Source of the DNA: Persicaria tinctoria
Taxonomy: Eukaryota; Streptophyta; Magnoliopsida; Caryophyllales; Polygonaceae
Direction: 5' to 3'
NCBI GenBank assembly: GCA_037127255.1
Contig: JBANSL010000013.1
Location: 3,412,188-3,476,187, forward strand
Length of the DNA: 64,000 nt
Position numbers and translations under genes: made by a program. Positions 61,773-64,000 of this stretch are shown one piece after another. The notes beneath the pieces were generated by a model. That model was not told where the DNA came from. It made no database searches and saw nothing but the letters and a program-made list of their open reading frames with translations. Each line of letters starts with the position of its first letter. The stretch's first letter is position 1.

Positions 61773-62370
61773 TTATGTGCTTAACTTCTTAACTATTTAG
61801 CTCGTTATCTTTTACTTCTCTCAATGCTTTTTTGGGCACTATGTGGTATTAGATGAGTTATATATTTGTATTAATTTTTTCTCCATATAAATCTGTTATC
61901 ACACGGTAGCTGACCAGCCTTGGTATCCATCTATCTTCCCACACATTGACTCCATCCCCATCCACATTACTCACACTCACTGTTTTCCTTCTTTTTGCAG
62001 GTTTGAAATCTGAAAAAAAGAATCTGAAGAAGATAGATGGATCATCTGGAGAGATCTAACTACTTATTCCGAAGATGGCGTTTTCTTCTTCAGGTTTGAA
62101 AATTAAACTGTAATCAAATTCATGAAATTTCATTTAATCATCTGGCTTCTTACTTTCAAAAGTACTACTAAATATGTCACTTGTCTCATATCAGTTAAGC
62201 AAGCCTGAACTTACAAATCCAACTTCAGGAAGTTGTTCATCCACTCGATCTTTCTGCAATATCTTCTTCACAAGATCTTTGGCATTGTTGGAGAAACAAG
62301 AAAATCTCAGTAGGAACTCTTGTTGGGGTCACAGATGTAAGGTTTCTGTTTCAATGGTTTAAACATCACA
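61773..62370 (+). other. RFL 3' region
   Basis: CTTTTTGCAGGTTTGAAATC at about 61994 is the conserved acceptor-like site. If joined to TTGC|GTGAGT near 61739 the frame would continue for about 20 codons (LKSEKKNLKKIDGSSGEI). The block 62155-62365 is shared with 50155-50360. Confidence 0.5.
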
Positions 62371-63047
62371 TCCTCCCTGTCATCTTTCCAGCGGTTTTTC
62401 CATTGCTGTATTTGTGTGGACCAATCCCTTGCTACAAATTCAAATGATAAGAGTTCTTAACTACTCCAGATGATTTCAGCAGCTCTCCCGTTTAGTTTGT
62501 TGAAAATCACATTGGTTGGATATCGAGTGGACTGTAAAAATTGGACTCCGAATTGAAATTGATTTAACTAATTGGTAATGAAAGTGCAAAGAGGGCTCTA
62601 AATTTGGACGATCACCTCCATTGTTGTAATAGAAGAAATCAGCAGACAGACCCATGGATGTTTCGATTGCGCGAATCATCAATCCTCTTCTACTGCTTAT
62701 CAAACTCGGATGCAATAAAGAAGAAAGCAAATCGGATCCCATTGCCTCAAAACCTTGAATGTACTGTTACATTTTACAAGCAATTTGTACCACCTTGAAA
62801 CTGAACCTGAAGCTCGAAATCGAAATCGGTTCAGATTTCATAAACGCCAATCCAACAGATAAATTCTTCCCGATTTCTATTGGGTCGGGTCTTACCACGT
62901 CAGCGGGCCGCCTCTTAAACCCAAAGTTGTCGTCTTCATTAGTTCATCGTCGTTGCTTGCTGTCTCTCCTCCAATCTCGAGTCTCCACCGCCATTGCTAA
63001 GTGCTTCCAAACCCTCAACCCCTCTTCGTTGACACAGGCGAGCAACA
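62371..63047. other. Intergenic, leader of the last RFL gene
   Basis: No exon recognised. The sequence after about 62880 is probably the promoter and 5' UTR of the next gene; GACACAGGCGAGCAACAATG precedes its start codon, similar in position to the leader junctions of the other copies. Confidence 0.4.
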
Positions 63048-64000
63048 ATGTCTTCCAAAGGTAACCTAAAAAAGCTCTCTTCTTCATTTATTTCCGACAA
63101 AGTTAGGAGGAGCGAACTCGACAGATTTCTTCAAATTGACTGTAAATCGGGAAAAATTGACACAAGTAAGGCTCGTTACTTCTTCAATTACATGCTTTCG
63201 ATGAACCCCTCACCCCCAATTTTATGTTTCAATACGCTATTAACTGCTCTTGCTAAGAGTAAGCATTGGTGTCTCGCTATCTCTCTCTATAAAGAGCTGG
63301 ACTTTGCTCGTGTCGTTGGATTGAAATCGAGTTTAATCACCTTTAAGATTTTGCTCAACTGCTATTCAAGCATGAAATTGGGGAGTGCTGCCTTTTCGGC
63401 ATTTGGCCTTGTAGTTAAGAATGGCTACCGCCCAGATGCTGTTACATACAGTCTGTTGGTCAAGGGATTGTGTTTAGAGGAGAAGCTGGTTGAAGCTGCT
63501 AGTTTGTTTCCGAAGATGATTCGGTTGGGCTGTGAGCCTAGTGTTGTTGCTTATAACACCATGATTCAGGGTTTGTGCAAGTCTGGGAACTCTGTCACTG
63601 CCCTTCAGCTGCTCCGCGAGATGGCGCAGGATAAGGTGGGTAAGGATCGAGAGGCTTGTAAGCCAAACATAGTGTCTTATGCTCTAAGTGATGGTCGCTG
63701 TATAGAGTTTCCTAGGGGCAGAATTTATCTTGATGTTGCTGCTTATAATTGTGTGATTGACGGATTGTGTCGTTCAGGGATGGAAGAGGATGCTAAGTCT
63801 CTATTCACTCAAATGGCGGACCATGGTGTTCATCCTGATGTGTTTACTTTTAACATTCTGATCAAATGGCTCTGCAGGAAGGGTAAGGTGGAACAAGGGA
63901 GGGAGGTTTTGGAAATAATGATCCAGAGAGGTGAGGTCCCTAACATTGTTACGTACAACACGGTAGTGGATGGTTACTGCAAGATTGGAAAAGTGGAAGA
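63048..64000 (+). CDS. Restorer-of-fertility-like PPR protein, 3' end outside the window
   Basis: ATG 63048 opens MSSKGNLKKLSSSFISD and stays open for 317 codons to the edge of the window. Lead-in LDRFLQIDCKSGKIDTSKAR, then motifs such as LLTALAKSKHWCLAISLYKE, AVTYSLLVKGLCLEEKLVEA, VVAYNTMIQGLCKSGNSVTA, the family's degenerate segment (VSYALSDGRCIEFP) and VFTFNILIKWLCRKGKVEQG. It is clearly more diverged than the two other intact copies, and it shares EEKLVEA-type residues with the pseudogene at 44.9 kb. No break is visible in the part present. Confidence 0.9.
   Translation, partial: MSSKGNLKKLSSSFISDKVRRSELDRFLQIDCKSGKIDTSKARYFFNYMLSMNPSPPILCFNTLLTALAKSKHWCLAISLYKELDFARVVGLKSSLITFKILLNCYSSMKLGSAAFSAFGLVVKNGYRPDAVTYSLLVKGLCLEEKLVEAASLFPKMIRLGCEPSVVAYNTMIQGLCKSGNSVTALQLLREMAQDKVGKDREACKPNIVSYALSDGRCIEFPRGRIYLDVAAYNCVIDGLCRSGMEEDAKSLFTQMADHGVHPDVFTFNILIKWLCRKGKVEQGREVLEIMIQRGEVPNIVTYNTVVDGYCKIGKVE

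Noticed and set aside
62476..63064. ORFs just upstream of the last PPR gene
   Set aside because: They overlap the leader in other frames, show no PPR or transit-peptide continuity with MSSKGN at 63048, and have no recognisable motif.

Overview
This window is nuclear DNA of a flowering plant, most likely a eudicot. The evidence is an intron-rich RNA polymerase II gene (NRPB2), a cluster of P-class pentatricopeptide repeat (PPR) genes of the Restorer-of-fertility-like (RFL) type, plant-type L1 LINEs, Ty1/copia, Stowaway, Tourist, hAT and Mutator-like elements, and an endogenous plant pararetrovirus. I cannot name the species.

Layout. 0-3.3 kb: a decayed SUN-domain protein gene (minus strand) and an inverted 3' fragment of an RFL gene. 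4.0-11.2 kb: an RFL gene split by a complete 5.4 kb Ty1/copia element with 398-bp LTRs and a perfect 5-bp target duplication. 11.7-13.6 kb: a GRAS pseudogene fragment, local repeats and an orphan RFL leader. 13.7-18.0 kb: an L1 LINE with endonuclease, reverse transcriptase and RNase H. 18-29 kb: nested transposon territory, comprising Mutator-like and Stowaway MITEs, a second LINE remnant broken by a short non-autonomous LTR element that itself carries a Stowaway MITE, a 3.1 kb long-inverted-repeat element holding a TOUSLED-like kinase fragment, a Tourist MITE, and a hAT-like element holding a Harbinger-like one. 29.5-33.1 kb: fragments of an ARF-GAP gene and of HASTY (exportin-5), followed by a Helitron-like 3' end.

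33.4-39.7 kb: NRPB2, 16 exons on the minus strand, complete except for one missing base in exon 3. 40-44.3 kb: a hAT-like MITE, a SINE with a 15-bp target duplication, an RFL 3' remnant, and a non-functional ABCI20/21-type ABC ATPase gene on the minus strand. 44.4-64 kb: the second half of the RFL cluster, with a chimeric pseudogene (44.9-45.8), two intact genes (47.6-49.8 and 59.5-61.8) and a fourth running off the right edge (63.0-64.0). Between the two intact genes lies a nearly full-length endogenous caulimovirid on the minus strand (51.2-57.9), with PBS, TATA box, poly(A) signal and seven ORF segments in the order coiled-coil, capsid, zinc knuckle, movement, protease-RT-RNase H, orphan ORF.

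Functionally the plausibly active genes are the two or three RFL PPR proteins (organelle RNA binding, candidates for suppressing cytoplasmic male sterility) and NRPB2, if its frameshift is a sequence error. Almost everything else is mobile DNA or gene debris. I saw no wholly new system. The least ordinary items are the RFL expansion with its young knock-out insertion, the gene-fragment-carrying inverted-repeat element, the possible Helitron capture, and the pararetrovirus with a downstream ORF I cannot assign.
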